A stretch of 64,000 bases of DNA from Saururus chinensis. Taxonomy: Eukaryota; Streptophyta; Magnoliopsida; Piperales; Saururaceae. Position 1 is the stretch's first letter, and each line of letters begins with the position of its first letter. The stretch spans positions 47,143,719 through 47,207,718 of the forward strand of contig CP141141.1 in assembly GCA_035235625.1 (NCBI GenBank). Direction: 5' to 3'. Below the pieces are notes generated by a model. The model was given only the letters and a program-made list of their open reading frames with translations, was not told where the DNA came from and did no database searches. Of this stretch, positions 51,101-63,579 are shown one piece after another. Both the position numbers and the translations under genes were made by a program.

Positions 51101-54100
51101 GTGTTTTACCAGTCCCAGGAGGGCCATGAAGAAGAACACCTTTTGGACAATAGATACCTTTGTTTTGAAACTCTTCATCATTCTTTAAAATGCGAACAAT
51201 TTCCTGTAGTTCCCTCTTGATATACTCCTGACCAGCAAAATCATCAAATGTGACACCAGTAGTTTCTTCTGCAGATATAAATTTTGCTCTGCAAAGAGAA
51301 AATACAAATTTTTTACAATAAAAAACAAAATCTTAGAGAGTAATTCCGTAAGAGTTTCATTTTCATGATTCATCACTTCCAAGAGTGATTCTTTTGTTCA
51401 TTAATTAACATACTAATCTATCTGAGATGATGACGATGTACATGTAGGACATATTCAAACACATACATGCATCAAGGTAAAAAAATAAGTGACTCTCTAC
51501 TGCCTCAGCAAGGAATATAAAGGTTTGGGTAGCAAAAATTAAATGTAGAGGACCAAGCATGGTGATAGGAAACAGGAGTTTATTGTAATTTTATATTATG
51601 TAGGGAGTTATTATTAATTTCCATAATTTGGTAAACAGATTTTTCTTAGGTCTATCTAAACACTTGTAAGCTTTATTTCCAGATTAGTGGATGAAGTCAC
51701 ATTCCTTCCTTTCCCCCTTCCCCCTTCTCCCTTCTCCCTCCTCACTTTTCACTCTCTTCTTCCTTTCTCGTCCCTTCCCTTCTTCACTCAATTCTTCCCA
51801 ATCCCTTTCCCACCTTTGGAGTCTGGATTTGCGAGGCAGAACTTAAACCTGCTAGACCATAACACACACACTAAAGTGAGATGGCAAGTATCAAACGTTA
51901 ACTTTAAAAGGACACAAGAATTGTGTTGAATGGTCCATGATTGGGTACTAAATTTACATGCAAATTAATTTAACAAATATACCTATTAGAATTAAACTAA
52001 AAGAGGTCGACTGGGTACACCTTGGATTAGACTGGATTTACTTAACATTTAACAGTGCAAGGGTTCATCCAGATGAGTTGACACTTACGATAGCATAGAT
52101 GTATAATATATATTATATGTATAAAGTAATATGCTTCAACATCTCCATCTTCGCTGTTGCTTATAGATCATTTATGTGGTCATTTACATGTTCAGCCATC
52201 AAGTTTGTCCTTTATTAACAATAGAAAGGATCCCTTAGGAATTGTTACTTTAAGAATTACTAAGTTAAAATTGTATCTCCGGTGATATGGTAGAAAACTA
52301 ATTTATTTCACAAGAAGTCCATATCAGAAAGAACAGTCAACCACATTTCTAGTTCTTCATTCGGTCTGCATCTTTGGGCAAACCTTTTAGGTCACATTCC
52401 TTTTAAAAGTGGCTCCACTGGAAGTCAAAATTTGAAAAATAATAGCAATTGTCCCTGCCTAGTGACTAGACATAAATTCTTCCAACCAATGAAGCCAACT
52501 GCTCAGAAAATACCATTCAATCTTCCATCCTCTATTTATATAAGTAGTGCCAAAATCACATTTAATTGGTGGAAATTGCTTTTGTAAGTATAGTTCTTGC
52601 AGGCTATCAGGACATAAACTGCTCTCAACATCAACCTATTAAATTAAGGCATTAGTTATTTCTTCTCTGAGTCTTGCCTTTTCTGATATTTTCCAGTAAA
52701 ATAAACCTAAATGAATATGGAATATGCCTTTTTCTTACCTACTCTTCCCCAGGGATCCAAGTGCTTGCCGTTTGAGAGGCTGCCTGGCTTTTTTTGTAGG
52801 ACGGCCCAGATCAGAAGGTATCAATTTCGCATAAATAGGTCTCATCATGTTATCTATCCAGAGATACAGGGCAACTGAAAGGGCAAACCGCATTGACCAT
52901 ATAACAGCAATAGAAATAGTCGAGTAAACTTCAGCAGGGACAGTATTCACATTGAACACATCAACATTGACTAGCTGTTGGTGCAGCTTTTGCCAAACAT
53001 CATTCCAACAGTCAATCGGCATCCGATCAATAATATGGCGACGGAAAACTATATCTGTATTTGGTCTTCCCTTCAAATCCTCAGCATTTCCATTTTTGTA
53101 GTACGGGAGTATAACTGTCATAAATATGACAAAAACAAATCGTTTACTAGATATTTGAAGTAAACGAACAGCTTCCAGAATACATGTATAATGAAGCCTG
53201 TGATTTATTAGGCTCCCCCCACCCCCCTGCGCATGCATGCACACACACACACACGTGCATACACACACCTAGTTAAAAGTTATGTACCATTTTCATCCTT
53301 CTTTACAAATTCATCCTTGTTTATATCAATATTCATCTTGATAGGTTCTCAAACCAAAAGGCCCAAACTCAAAGAAGAAAAGATATTGATCCCCAAGGCA
53401 ATTTAGTTAGTAAAAGTGAAAGTAAACATGAAGTGGAACTGTGTATACCAGAAACTGTCTGCCCATAATTGGAGTATTCCATGAATTGGACATTGTTTGA
53501 GTTGAGAAGCCTCCAGAATTCACTAAAATCAATTTTATGTGAATTCTCAGGGTCCCATTCAGTTCCCTTCAGCTTTCCTTGAAGCGCCAGTAATGTTCGA
53601 CTCCACTCTGAAGCCATCACAAGCTGTCTTTCCAATTGCATATTTGCCTTGTTTTCAAATTTTTCCAACTTATCAATGCGCTCCCTCTCTGCATCTTTCA
53701 ATTTCTGGAAACCAGGTGTTTACAGCAGTCATCATACTGTAAACAAGATGAAGCTTGCAGACTACCTCACAAATTATTGACAATAAAAAGCAGTATGATG
53801 AATATTCACTGATCTTTTCTAGTTTTAAATAGGACAATGTTTAATTCAAGGCCAAAAAGAAACCATGAAGACAAAAAATCAGTTATTTGGTTCAAGCAGA
53901 AATACAATTAATGGCTCGATGACAAATAAACTGCACTATAGTCTGCAGCTTATCCCCATGTATTAAATTCCTTTTCAACATTCCATAAGAAGTCTTTAGC
54001 ATCATTAGCCATGGTTCTTAGCTACACAGGAAACCGCCTGAAAACAAATTTTTACATCAAACATTCTATGTAATCTACTAAAATCAGCAATGAAGCAAAG

Positions 54101-54822
54101 CATTTCAGTCTTATCCATCCGAAGGAAACAACATGTGCTAAAACCGGTCTCCAAGTGCTGTCAGCCGATGCCACTGGCAGTTCAGTTTCACAAAAATCCT
54201 CAGGTAAGAAAAAAACAAATTGACGTAGAACAAATCAAACAAATGATTTATCATAATCAATAAAAAACCCACAGCCAAGAGTGAAATTTCCAAAGCTCAC
54301 ACGTAAGTGCAACAGCAATCAAAATAAGCAACCTAACAAGCTAAACAACTTTTTTCTATTTTGTTTCATTGAAAGACGAATAGTACATGGACAGAAAATC
54401 GTGAACTAATTCTAATAAGACAAACAGCCCCGAGGACGTCCTCCAGCAAAAGGAAGATAATAATGACGCAGTCGCCAACGTATAATAAAAAGAACAGATA
54501 GAAGAATTCTACAGAAATTTACTGTAGAAAAGAAAAAACAAACCTCAAAGAGCCGAGCAGCCTCAGCGTCGAACTCCTCGTCTTGGGAAACCACGGTGGA
54601 GACAGAGTCTGAGTTCGAGCACCGACGCCGATATAACAAGCGCTTGGACGGAATGCGTAGACTGTCGGGGATGAGACGGCTGGCCTGGAATCCGAATCTG
54701 GAGCTCCCTACGCCACGGCATGCTAGAAATGGAGCTAAAGGACGGCCGTTCTGCAGCGACTTAGGAGGCGAGTGGAATCTACAGTAGGCGGGGATCAGCA
54801 GTGCGTGGTACTGAGAAAGCAT
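42185..54822 (-). CDS. FTSHI4: FTSHI4, probable inactive FtsH metalloprotease, chloroplast
   Basis: An AAA-ATPase of the chloroplast inner envelope and Ycf2/FtsHi protein-import motor group. Sixteen exons keep phase throughout: 54544-54822, 53449-53704, 52739-53114, 51030-51288, 50489-50620, 47290-47364, 47065-47190, 45808-45917, 45616-45694, 45377-45514, 45074-45185, 44214-44377, 44033-44138, 43745-43821, 42424-42567 and 42185-42328. They encode 858 residues. Walker A GPPGTGKT is at 359-366, Walker B IIFIDEID at 414-421, and the arginine-finger region is [20 protein letters not shown]. The zinc-binding HEXXH is replaced by YREAA (589-593), so no protease activity is expected. The conserved C-terminus includes [18 protein letters not shown] and [18 protein letters not shown] transmembrane stretch precedes the AAA domain (about 260-280). 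I start at MLSQYHAL; an in-frame ATG at 54933 is possible. Intron 5 (3.1 kb) and intron 7 hold insertions. Confidence 0.95.
46000..47035 (-). mobile_element. LINE reverse transcriptase remnant in FTSHI4 intron 7
   Basis: The minus strand at 46650-47000 reads [30 protein letters not shown] and, in the next frame, [46 protein letters not shown]. This is the C-terminal part of plant LINE/RTE-type reverse transcriptases. After about 300 unrelated bases, 46150-46345 continues with [12 protein letters not shown] and NVAEMRML. Several frameshifts and stops make it non-functional. It lies in the same strand as FTSHI4. An insertion splits it near 46350-46640. Confidence 0.7.
47810..48310 (+). mobile_element. 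Possible solo LTR (fossil) in FTSHI4 intron 5
   Basis: Contains repeated TTCAGTTAGTTA words, a TATA box (GGATATAAATAG near 48084) and a T-rich end (CTGTTCTTTCATCTGATCTACA), the outline of a Copia LTR. No partner LTR or coding part is present, so family and limits are uncertain. Confidence 0.3.
48850..49985. mobile_element. Possible DNA-transposon insertion in FTSHI4 intron 5
   Basis: Both ends carry related words in inverted orientation: TAGTTGTTTGGGATTCTGAA at the left, and TTTAGTTATTTTGTATTTCAG when the right end is read inverted. The centre (49110-49640) is GC-rich with many CCACC/TCCG words and has no recognisable protein. The class is unknown. Confidence 0.3.
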
Positions 54823-55431
54823 TTGTCTCCGGAATTTACAGTCCGATTGAGTTGTACCCCGGAGAGCCGTCGGAGTCTGCGCTCCTCCTGTGGAGCCTTG
54901 GCAATGGAGCAAAGCTTCGTGCTCACTAGTCACTTCTTGTTCTGATCTTCCTTCTTCGCTCTTCCCCCACTTTGCTGCGCCAAAAATCGTACACTATCCT
55001 TTCCGAAGGTCCGGGCCGAGGCCCACTTGGATGGGCCAGGTCCATGGAAAATACCAGAAAACACTTATCTTTCTAGCCCACCGTGAGAAACCCTTTTTTT
55101 TTACAATCCTGAGAAACCCTAATTGGGCCATGGTTTATAGGTTTCTTTTCACAAAAAAATATGGGCCGTAGAAAGGCCCAGATAAGAATAGGTATGCTCA
55201 GCTTACGAGCCCACACAAAATCACTTACACCGATAACGGTTCACTATTCGAACCGGGCCACACAAGACTAGGACGCTTGTCTGGTTCGGCAACCAACAAC
55301 CAGCAACCGCAATGGTTCCAAAACCCCAACGAGCCCACACACATGTTTATTGGTCGAGCAGTTGTCTTCCCTCCTTTTTTGTGTGCTGAAACCAGAAACG
55401 TCAATAGCCTCGGCTCTCCCCTCCTTCTCAT
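54823..55431. other. FTSHI4 upstream region
   Basis: Likely 5' UTR and promoter of FTSHI4, and the leader of whatever lies at 55432. GGGCC words near 55010-55190 resemble plant housekeeping promoter motifs (GGCCCA). Confidence 0.4.
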
Positions 55432-55510
55432 GGATGAGGCATCCAAATCTCTGTCCAGCTCGAAAATGGATTCACCATTTGCACCTCCGTCCAAGAGTAA
55501 GAGAAGTAAT
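55432..55510 (+). pseudogene. Possible first exon cut off by a Copia insertion
   Basis: An ATG opens MDEASKSLSSSKMDSPFAPPSKSKRSN, a Ser/Lys-rich start with GC content above the flanks. It stops where the Copia LTR begins. The frame upstream to 55277 is also open. No continuation was recognised beyond the element at 60659. It is head-to-head with FTSHI4. It may be a disrupted gene or chance. Confidence 0.3.
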
Positions 55511-56219
55511 TGTTGGAGGTGTATTGGGTCTTTATTCTTTTAAAATTTGAACCTCAAATGGTGGATGAAATGGATGAACAAGTCTTGGTTGAAATGACCA
55601 CTTCAAAGCTATGAAATTGTTGTAGGAATTGTACTACAACAGACCATGCTTTTAAGGGGTGAATCGCTCTCTTAAAAATAGTATTTGCCCCCACCAAATC
55701 TTAATGTTGGTGTGTAACCGGGAACTCCACAAATCTGTTATTAAGATACAATAATGTCTTTTTTCTTTGTCTGCAAATCACACTTAAGAGAAATCTCTCA
55801 TTACCTTTAGGAACTTAAGGCCAAATCCTTGTCTTCTATTCTGCAGGATAGATGGAATAAGGTGTTTTTAGATGTAATCAAATATTTGATCAAGAGAATC
55901 AAAAGCACATAATTTTTGAGTGAAAATTGCCTTCTCGAAGACTTGAGGCTAATTCCCCTTTGAAAAGATGCAACTTTTTGTTAAAAAATTGAAAATAACT
56001 AAAAAAAATGATTTTAACTAGTTATAGCAATCGATCGCCATGAGGGTCGATTGATCACTCAAAATGACTGTAATATAGTCAATCTACCTTCTATGCAAAT
56101 TGATCGAAAAGCTTCCAAGTCGATCAATCAATAAAACAATTGTTAAATCATTCACATAGCTTGATCAATCGCCTATCAGGTTGATCAATCGGTCTAACAA
56201 AATTTTGAAAATTTTAATA
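55511..56219 (-). repeat. 3' LTR of the Copia fossil
   Basis: Starts TGTTGGAGGTGTATTGGG and aligns through its length with 59975-60658. It contains several copies of a GATCAATCG-type word near its right end. Confidence 0.85.
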
Positions 56220-59200
56220 ATCCCCCACCATTTTCAAAATTTTGCAATCCCCCACAATTTTAAAAATGTAAAAACATGGTCAAGATTGATATGTAAATGA
56301 AGGTGTTTTTTAACTTTAATATCCACTTAATGAGTACTTACCAAAGTTAACTGAAGAGCATAGTAGAGTAATGTCCTTAAACTACCTATTTATGTTTATC
56401 AACTAGGCTTGTATCACACATTAAGTCTTTTGTTCCTTTAGGTTATAATGATGTAGCCAACACTATTTTGGTTTAGTGTTTGTATGTTGATTTCATGAGC
56501 ACTCTAAAAACAAGCTTTAGTCTCATAGGAAGCGGCCTCACATCCACATTTATATAAATATACTTATCAAAAGTGTCCCAATAATGTTAACAACCTAACA
56601 ATATTGTTGTAAGTCTTTTAGAGCACAAATCTCAGTCTCCTCTTTATATTACAAGTATAAAGACCTTGGGATGACTTATTAATATTTCTTTAAGTGCTTG
56701 ACATCACAACTTATGATGTAATTTACTTTTTGAACTTGAGAATTCAAATCTCTTTAAGCGATAAGTTGAGTTTACACTAAAAGTGACAATATTTAAATGG
56801 GTTTCAATCTCATTCTAACTGATGTTTGCAACATTATATTCTAAGTTTTTTTGTGAAAGGATCTACCAAGTTTTGACATTATCTCACATAGTCCACAGTA
56901 GTTACTCAATTGGAGAGTGACTCTCTGACATAACTATGTCTTAGTCCAATAAGTCTAAACTTTTCATTATACACTTTACTATGTACCCGTGCTAGTGTAG
57001 ACTCATTATCACAATGTATACAAGTTGGTGTAATTGGCTTTGGCCAAAAAGGAATTTCTAACAATAAATTCATTATACTCATCTACTCGTTGATGAATAA
57101 TCATCATGGTCATTAATTCAACTAGCATACGAGAATATTTCTAATACGGTAGGATATCTACTATAGAAAATTCCATAGTTCATTGTTATACTCAAGTATT
57201 TTAATACTTAATTTATAACTTGCCAATGTAGATAACTAGGGTTACCAATATATCTATTCAGCTTTCCAACTACAAAAGTAATATCTAGTCTTGTGCACGT
57301 TATAACATACATAAAACTATCAATTACTCTTGTATATTGCAATTGAAAAATATATTTATTTGTATTAGGATAAGCATCATATTTGAGTCAACAAGTGTAT
57401 TTATTGGTGCAAAATTAAAATGATCAAACTTTTTAATATTTTCTTTAATAGTGACTTTGAGAAAGCATTAGACTACTATCTTGTTTTATAATCCTTATTC
57501 TCAAGATAACATCAGCAATACTCATATCTTTCATTTTAAAATTTGATGACAGAAAATATTTGACATCATTTATGCTATTAATAACAGTCATAAAAAATAG
57601 CATGTCATCCACATACAAGTAAATTATAACACATTTATCATCATGAAACTAGTTATAGAGGCACTTATCATATTCATGAATTTTAAATCCATTACAACTT
57701 GGTTTAACTTTTCATGTTATTGTTTGAGTTTACTTGAGACCATATAGGGACTTTATAAGTATACAAACTTTATGTTTTTTCCCTTCATTACAAAACCTTC
57801 CGTTTGTTACATATATATTTCTTCATCCAACTCATTATTTACAAAAGTTATTTTCACATCCATTTGATGAATCACAAAATTATTAATAGAGGCTAAGGCT
57901 ATTAATATTCTTATAGTAGATATTCTAACTACCAGGGCATACATATCAAAGTAATCAATGCATTTCTTATGGGTAAAACTCTTTGCCACCAATCTAGCCT
58001 TAAATTTATCAATGGTTCCGTCAATCTTTATTTTCTTTTTGAAGATCCATTTGTATTTAGCTGTTTTTGAGCCAAAGGGTAAATCAACGAGTTTTCAAGC
58101 CTTATTACCCATTATAGAATCCATCTCTTCATTTATAGCCTATTTCCAAAATCCTATATTTTAATATTTCATAGCCTTTTCAAATGTAAGAGGATCTGAG
58201 TTAATTGATAAAATATTTTATGTTTCTTGAGAAGTATTTTCTTTTTTTCCTTCAATTAAGTAGATCACAAAATCAGGACCAAAATTCTTTTGGATCCTTA
58301 CTCTTTTACTTCTTCTAGGTTCATCCTGTATTAAAATTTCCTTCGATGATTCACCTTCAACACTTGAGTCCACAATTCTTGAAATTGTAGTGAATATATT
58401 TTCATAAAATATAACATCTCTTGAATTAAAAATAATATTTATTTCAATAGACTCATTTGGTTAAATAACCAAAATTTTATATAATTTGCTATATTGTGCA
58501 TTGCCTAAGAAAATGCATTCAATGTCTTTATTGCCTAATTTCTTCTTTTTAGGTTGGGGTATGCTAACAATAACACTACATCCCTATACATTTAAGTAAT
58601 TATGATTATGCTTACTTTTTTTCTATAGTTCATAGGGGGTGACCTTCGAGTTCTTTTGAGGAGCTCTAGTTAAAATGTAACAAGCTGTTAACATTGTTTC
58701 TCCTAAAAAACTTTATTCAATCCTAAATATAATAACATAAAATTTACTATTTCAGTCAATGTCCTATTCTTTCTTCTAGCCAATCATTTTGTTGTGGAGT
58801 GTAGGCTCATGTATTATACCAACCTATTGAAAATAATTTAGAAAGTGATATTCACCTCTTTTATCCTACGAGAGACACTTTATCTTAGAACCACACATAT
58901 TTTCTATTTCAGCTTTATATGATTATAATTTATCTAAAACAACATATTTACCACTCAACAAGTAAACATAGTACTATCTAGAGCAATCATCAATAAAAGT
59001 GACAAAAAATTTCTTCCCACCTGTTGTAGAATAAGCATGTATTTCACACACGTCATTATGTATTAAATAAAGTAAAGAAAATGTCCTTTGAACATTTTAA
59101 AAAGATTTTCTAGTTATCTTTAATTTCAATGCAAATTTTACACTTGTCATGCATATCATGTTCATACTTAAGAATTAAATTCAACGTAGCCATATCATTC

Positions 59201-59974
59201 ATTTTTCTAGTATGCACATGTCTTAATCTTTGGGATTTTTTCTCTTTTGAGTATTTTGTCCAAACTTGTTGAAGTTCTTGGAGTTTTGTCCTTCCTTCAT
59301 GACACACACATTAGAGGTATTGTACTCTTCTTTGTCCATACACACTATTGTGGCTTCATCAAGTTTGAGGTGAGAGGCCAATTCCTCATGGGAAAGATCA
59401 TCTTTCTTATGCTTAAGACTCTTCATAAAGTCTTTTCATGTAAGAGGTAGCTTTTTTATCATGGATAGATTCATCCATCTCTATTTTCTTATGTTTTAAA
59501 TAATTGAGTATGCGTTGAAGATCATTAAATTGTTCATAACAAGCTACTTATCTACCATTTTTAAATTAAGAAATTAACTGACTAAAAATTTATTACTTGT
59601 AGCATCTTCTGCGAGATACTTTGTTTCAAGTTGGTCCCATAGAGCTTTGGCGGATTTAGCACCTTGGTAGAAATCAAATAGGGCATCAGACATTGCATTA
59701 AGAATAATTCCCTTGCACAAATAGTTATCTTGCTCCCTTTTGGTGTGTTTACGTGTTTGTGCCACCTTTTCATTGTCATCTTCAATGGGCTTTGGAATAC
59801 TAAGTACATAAGCGATCTTCAATAGAGTGAGAATGAATTTATAATTTTCTTTTCCAACGTAAAAAGTTTATACCATCAAATTGATCAAACTTGATGAAAC
59901 TTTTAGTCATGTGACAGAGAGACTTGGTTGTAGTGTTGTCCTCCATTTCTTCAAGTTAAATGTTGTATTTAGAT

Positions 59975-60658
59975 TGTTAGAGGGGTATTGAGTCTTTGTT
60001 CTTTTAAAACTTGAACCTCGAAAGGTGGTTGAAGTGGATGAACAAGTCTTTGTTGAAATGACCGCTTCAAAGCTCTGAAATAGTTGTAGGAATTGAACTA
60101 CAACAGGCTATGCATTAAGGCATGAATTACTCTCCTGAAAACAGTATTTGCCTCCATCAAATACGTGATTTTAGTGTGTAACTAGGAACTCCACAAATTT
60201 GTTCTTAAGATACAATGAAGTATTTCTTCTTTGTTCACAAATTACACTTTTAAAGACAAATCTCTTAAACTTAAGGCCAAATCGTTGTATTCTATTCTGC
60301 AGGATAGATAGAACAAGGTGTATTTTGATCAAATCAAGTGTTTGATCCATAGAGAAATCAAAAACACATACTTTCTGAGTGAAAATTGCCTTCTTAAAGA
60401 CTTGGGACAAATTCCCCTTTGAAAAGATACAACTTTTCATTAAAAATTTAAAAATAACTAAAAAAATTCAAAATTAACTGTTATAGGTATCAATCACCAT
60501 GAGGGTCAATTGAGCGCTCAAAACGACTGTAATACAATTGTTTTGTCTTCTATGCAAATCAATCAATTGAACGACTATTAAATCATTCACATGGCCCAAT
60601 CGATCGCCTCTCAAGCCGATTGACTGATCGGTCTAACAAAATATTGAAAATTTTAACA
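59975..60658 (-). repeat. 5' LTR of the Copia fossil
   Basis: Starts TGTTAGAGGGGTATTGAG and ends TTTTAACA on the plus strand. The gag start lies just to its left on the minus strand. Confidence 0.85.
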
Positions 60659-61284
60659 ATATTATTTTCTCCAGGTTTTTTTAATCTATGAGTTGACTTG
60701 TGTTACATTTTTTTTTCTTTGTATTTCACGTTTTCAAACTAGAAGCAAAGATGAAGCATAAAGAAAAGAAAAGGAAAAGCACTTAAAGAAGAGGAGAAGA
60801 GAAAATTGAAAACTTCGTCACTTTTTTACATGAATACACATTTTTTTCATTTTCACTTAATGATACAAAATGTTGTTGGATTGAAAAGAAGACATGTTAC
60901 TTTGTTAACATATGTCAGGCTTCTTAAAATTTCCTTAGACATAGTTCATATAATAAGTTTCTATATGTTATGATGCTATAGCTCAGTAGATACTTGCTTC
61001 ATTTATTTGTTAAAAAAATGGCATTTAACGACCCCATCAATGCAAGAAATTATTCTTCAAAAAGTCAAAGAAAATCGAGGAATTGGAAAACAAACAAAAA
61101 GTATGCAAGAAGGAAGAAGAATTCATATGAGGGAGTTATCATCTTCAAGAAGAAGTTTCCTTGTTTTTTTTTAAAAAAAAACGTGAAAGTTGTAGCCACT
61201 TCTTCTGGCAACTCTCTTTTCTTATTTTAATAAATTCCAAGTTATTGTTTTCATTTTTGTCATCTAATCAGAGGGTTTCAAAAA
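60659..61284. other. Intergenic, no gene seen
   Basis: AT-rich DNA right of the Copia element. A Lys-rich open frame near 60994 has no recognisable similarity and skewed composition; I do not count it as a gene. Confidence 0.5.
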
Positions 61285-61339
61285 TTGATTAATCACCACT
61301 ACTCACTCTAAATTGTAAAGAGTAGTCTTGATTAATCAA
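61285..61339. repeat. Near-perfect hairpin, 20-bp arms and 15-base loop
   Basis: The arm TTGATTAATCACCACTACTC (61285-61304) pairs with 61320-61339 at 18 of 20 positions. It may be a tiny inverted-repeat element; no coding context. Confidence 0.75.
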
Positions 61340-61436
61340 GAGAAGTTTACACTCTCTTTTTAATTGATTTTTTTCATCCTATATATATATTACAAAATAT
61401 GTAGATTAGCTTTCATCATAGATAATTTTGGTTATA

Positions 61437-61545
61437 TATTCCCCCTGTCCTACATTAATATCTTCATTTGATTTTTCAAAAATGAACTAAAACTAGTTCA
61501 TTTTGAAAAACTAAATAGAGCTATTTATGTAGAATGGATGGAGTA
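61437..61545. mobile_element. Stowaway-like MITE, short subfamily, copy 3
   Basis: TATTCCCCCTGTCCTACATT at the left pairs with the inverted ATGTAGAATGGATGGAGTA at the right. The central palindrome is GAACTAAAACTAGTTCATTT, followed by TGAAAAACTAAATAGAGC as in copies 1 and 2. Confidence 0.8.
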
Positions 61546-62631
61546 TATTAATTGTGTTTCTTTAAATGTATTGGTGGGAAATTGTTTTATTAGATCATGT
61601 TTAGTACAAGAAGTGATAATACTATTTCTGGCAATGAAACCGAAGGATGATATTGCCAAAGGTGATCCCTTCCACTTTAGATATTGTGTTGAAGATAGGA
61701 CTTTCTATAGAATATAAAAATAAAACTTTTGCAAACATATGCATTTTATTCATCTAAATTGATGGTTTAAGTTTTTTTTATTTCTCAGGAGGTGCAGCTT
61801 AAGTAAATTTGAGTTTGTGACTTCAACGTTGCATTTTGCATTTTTTTGCATGTAGATCCCCATGAATGTATATATCACAATTATCTATTAATTTCTTAAA
61901 GAAATTTTAGAGATTCATTGCTTACATTGATCTATATATTATGTGTACTAATGGACAAGAAATCAAAGTCTTAGTTCCGGCTGAAGTTTCAAATATATAT
62001 ATTTTTTGGACAATAGAAATGTTATGTTGAAATTGGCATCAGTCTAGTTGTCTTTTCCATTTCAACCACTTAATTCACATAACCTTTATTTGCTTTCGCT
62101 TTTGGAAAAAGTTTGTAAGAGACGAGCCCGAGCATTTGGATCGAGATATGATGGTGAAGGGGGTGAAACCAATATACCCTCGAGTTGATTGAAAGCCAAC
62201 AATGCGGGATGCCCGTGTGAGCCTATGCTCATATAAATAGGGCTCTTAGCTTTTTACTTCCTACCTGATCATAAATGAATGCAATGTTCTTTTTATGATC
62301 CTTTCGGGAGAAGAGAGTGTGAGTATTGTTTAAGTCGATACACCAAATTATACATTCACCTACATATGGCCACCCAAACGCTGGTACCTATGTGCACATA
62401 CCCGCATCATCTCAACATGGACTTGATGCGTCTGAGTTTTAGTACATCAGTATGGCTAAAGCCATTGCAAAAAGGGTGGGGCAGTTAGTCTTAAATGAAG
62501 AGTAGCAATTGATTTATTATTGGTGAGGTTTAAGCTTGGAATGCCACATCAATGTCTACCTGAACGTTATTAGGATGAAAAAATTCCTAGCATATATGGT
62601 GGTGTGTTGGGTGCATTTCAAACTAAGTGAA
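61546..62631. other. Intergenic, no gene recognised
   Basis: AT-rich. A short GTGAGCCTATGCTCATATAAATAGGGCTC stretch near 62217-62245 resembles the ends of the palindromic element at 3562. Confidence 0.4.
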
Positions 62632-62827
62632 AAAAGAGTTTTTCATATTTTATGTTTACAGTGAGCCTAGCGTAAGGAATGCATGAGACTATTTATTTTT
62701 AAGATCGACAATATACACATTGGCGCACATTAGCGTCAATAAGATTCTGTTAATTTCATGGATGAACGGCCCTTGGCGTTTCTTACACTAGGCTCATAGA
62801 GAGTGAGGAACATTAAAAAATCTTCCC
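62632..62827. mobile_element. Palindromic MITE, family 1, copy E
   Basis: Left AGAGTTTTTCAT and GTGAGCCTAGCGTAAGGAATGCATGAG; right TTCTTACACTAGGCTCATAG and GAACATTAAAAAATCTTCCC. The terminal inverted repeats are clearest in this copy. The internal TTTTTAAGATCGACAATA is shared. Confidence 0.75.
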
Positions 62828-63579
62828 AAATTAAGATATAATAATACACATTAAAACAAGTGGATGTTTAGATAGCACTGTGACTTTCCACGGCCACAGA
62901 GCTAGAGCCCTCAGCCAAAGGTTCCAGCCCATTAGCGAACGCTAAAAGTCACAGCGCTGGCTAGATTTGGCAGGAGTTGTCATTGATGTGCTGACTGCTG
63001 AGTGCACATGCTCCTCGAATGCACTCACGCAAATTAAGCAAACTAATGGGACTCTAATTAGAGAGTAAAACTACAATTAGATAAGAGATTGCTTATATCA
63101 TGGTAAAGCTACGTATGCCTACGGTAATGATTGTAGCGTGTGTGTGCAATGATGCAAGGCCTCATGCTGGCCTATATATGAGACTTTGCATTGTTGCAAG
63201 CACAAGCATGCTACGAAGGTTCATAGTATAATATGCTCCCGTATGATAATGTGCCCTATGCCCATAAGGGACGGTCCACAGTACACTATGTACTAGGCTC
63301 TGAGATCTGATAACCAAAGAAGTTTCCATCAACTAATTTATTGTAAATTCGGTGTAGTGATTATGGGGCCTATAGATCCCCCATTAACTCGTGTAGTAAG
63401 TCCACATTAACTCATGCAACGCTCTTCTCTCTCGTCTTACTTCTTTCCCTCTTTCAGACCTCCCTTTTTTTATTGTTATCACTGCCACCTCTATACTAAA
63501 AGAACTGAATATCGTAGAATCAAAATGAATAACGCAGATTTGATTCCACGATTCAATTACACAATTGTATGCCTCTTAT
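62828..63579. other. Intergenic, no gene recognised
   Basis: No supported reading frame. It contains an inverted pair of GCATGAGGCC/GGCCT-type words around 63150-63200 that I could not classify. Confidence 0.4.

Larger units (their letters stand above)
55511..60658 (-). mobile_element. Ty1/copia element with both LTRs (fossil)
   Basis: A 5.1-kb element read on the minus strand. The 5' LTR is 59975-60658 and the 3' LTR is 55511-56219. gag lies at about 59560-59950 (MEDNTTTKSL start, ALWDQLETKYL), followed by the gag-pre-integrase region near 59110-59430 and integrase near 58900-59100. Reverse transcriptase is near 57600-58000 (IHQMDVKITFVNNELDEEIYM), then RNase H. A G-rich polypurine tract (ATGGTGGGGGAT) precedes the 3' LTR. 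It is broken, with many breaks. The two LTRs differ at roughly 15-20 per cent of positions by eye, so it is old. No clean target-site duplication remains. Confidence 0.88.

Noticed and set aside
57958-58164. A plus-strand frame in the Copia element
   Set aside because: Antisense to the Copia coding region.
60994-61230. A Lys-rich 78-codon frame
   Set aside because: Composition follows the A-rich DNA, and no motif or neighbouring promoter supports a gene.
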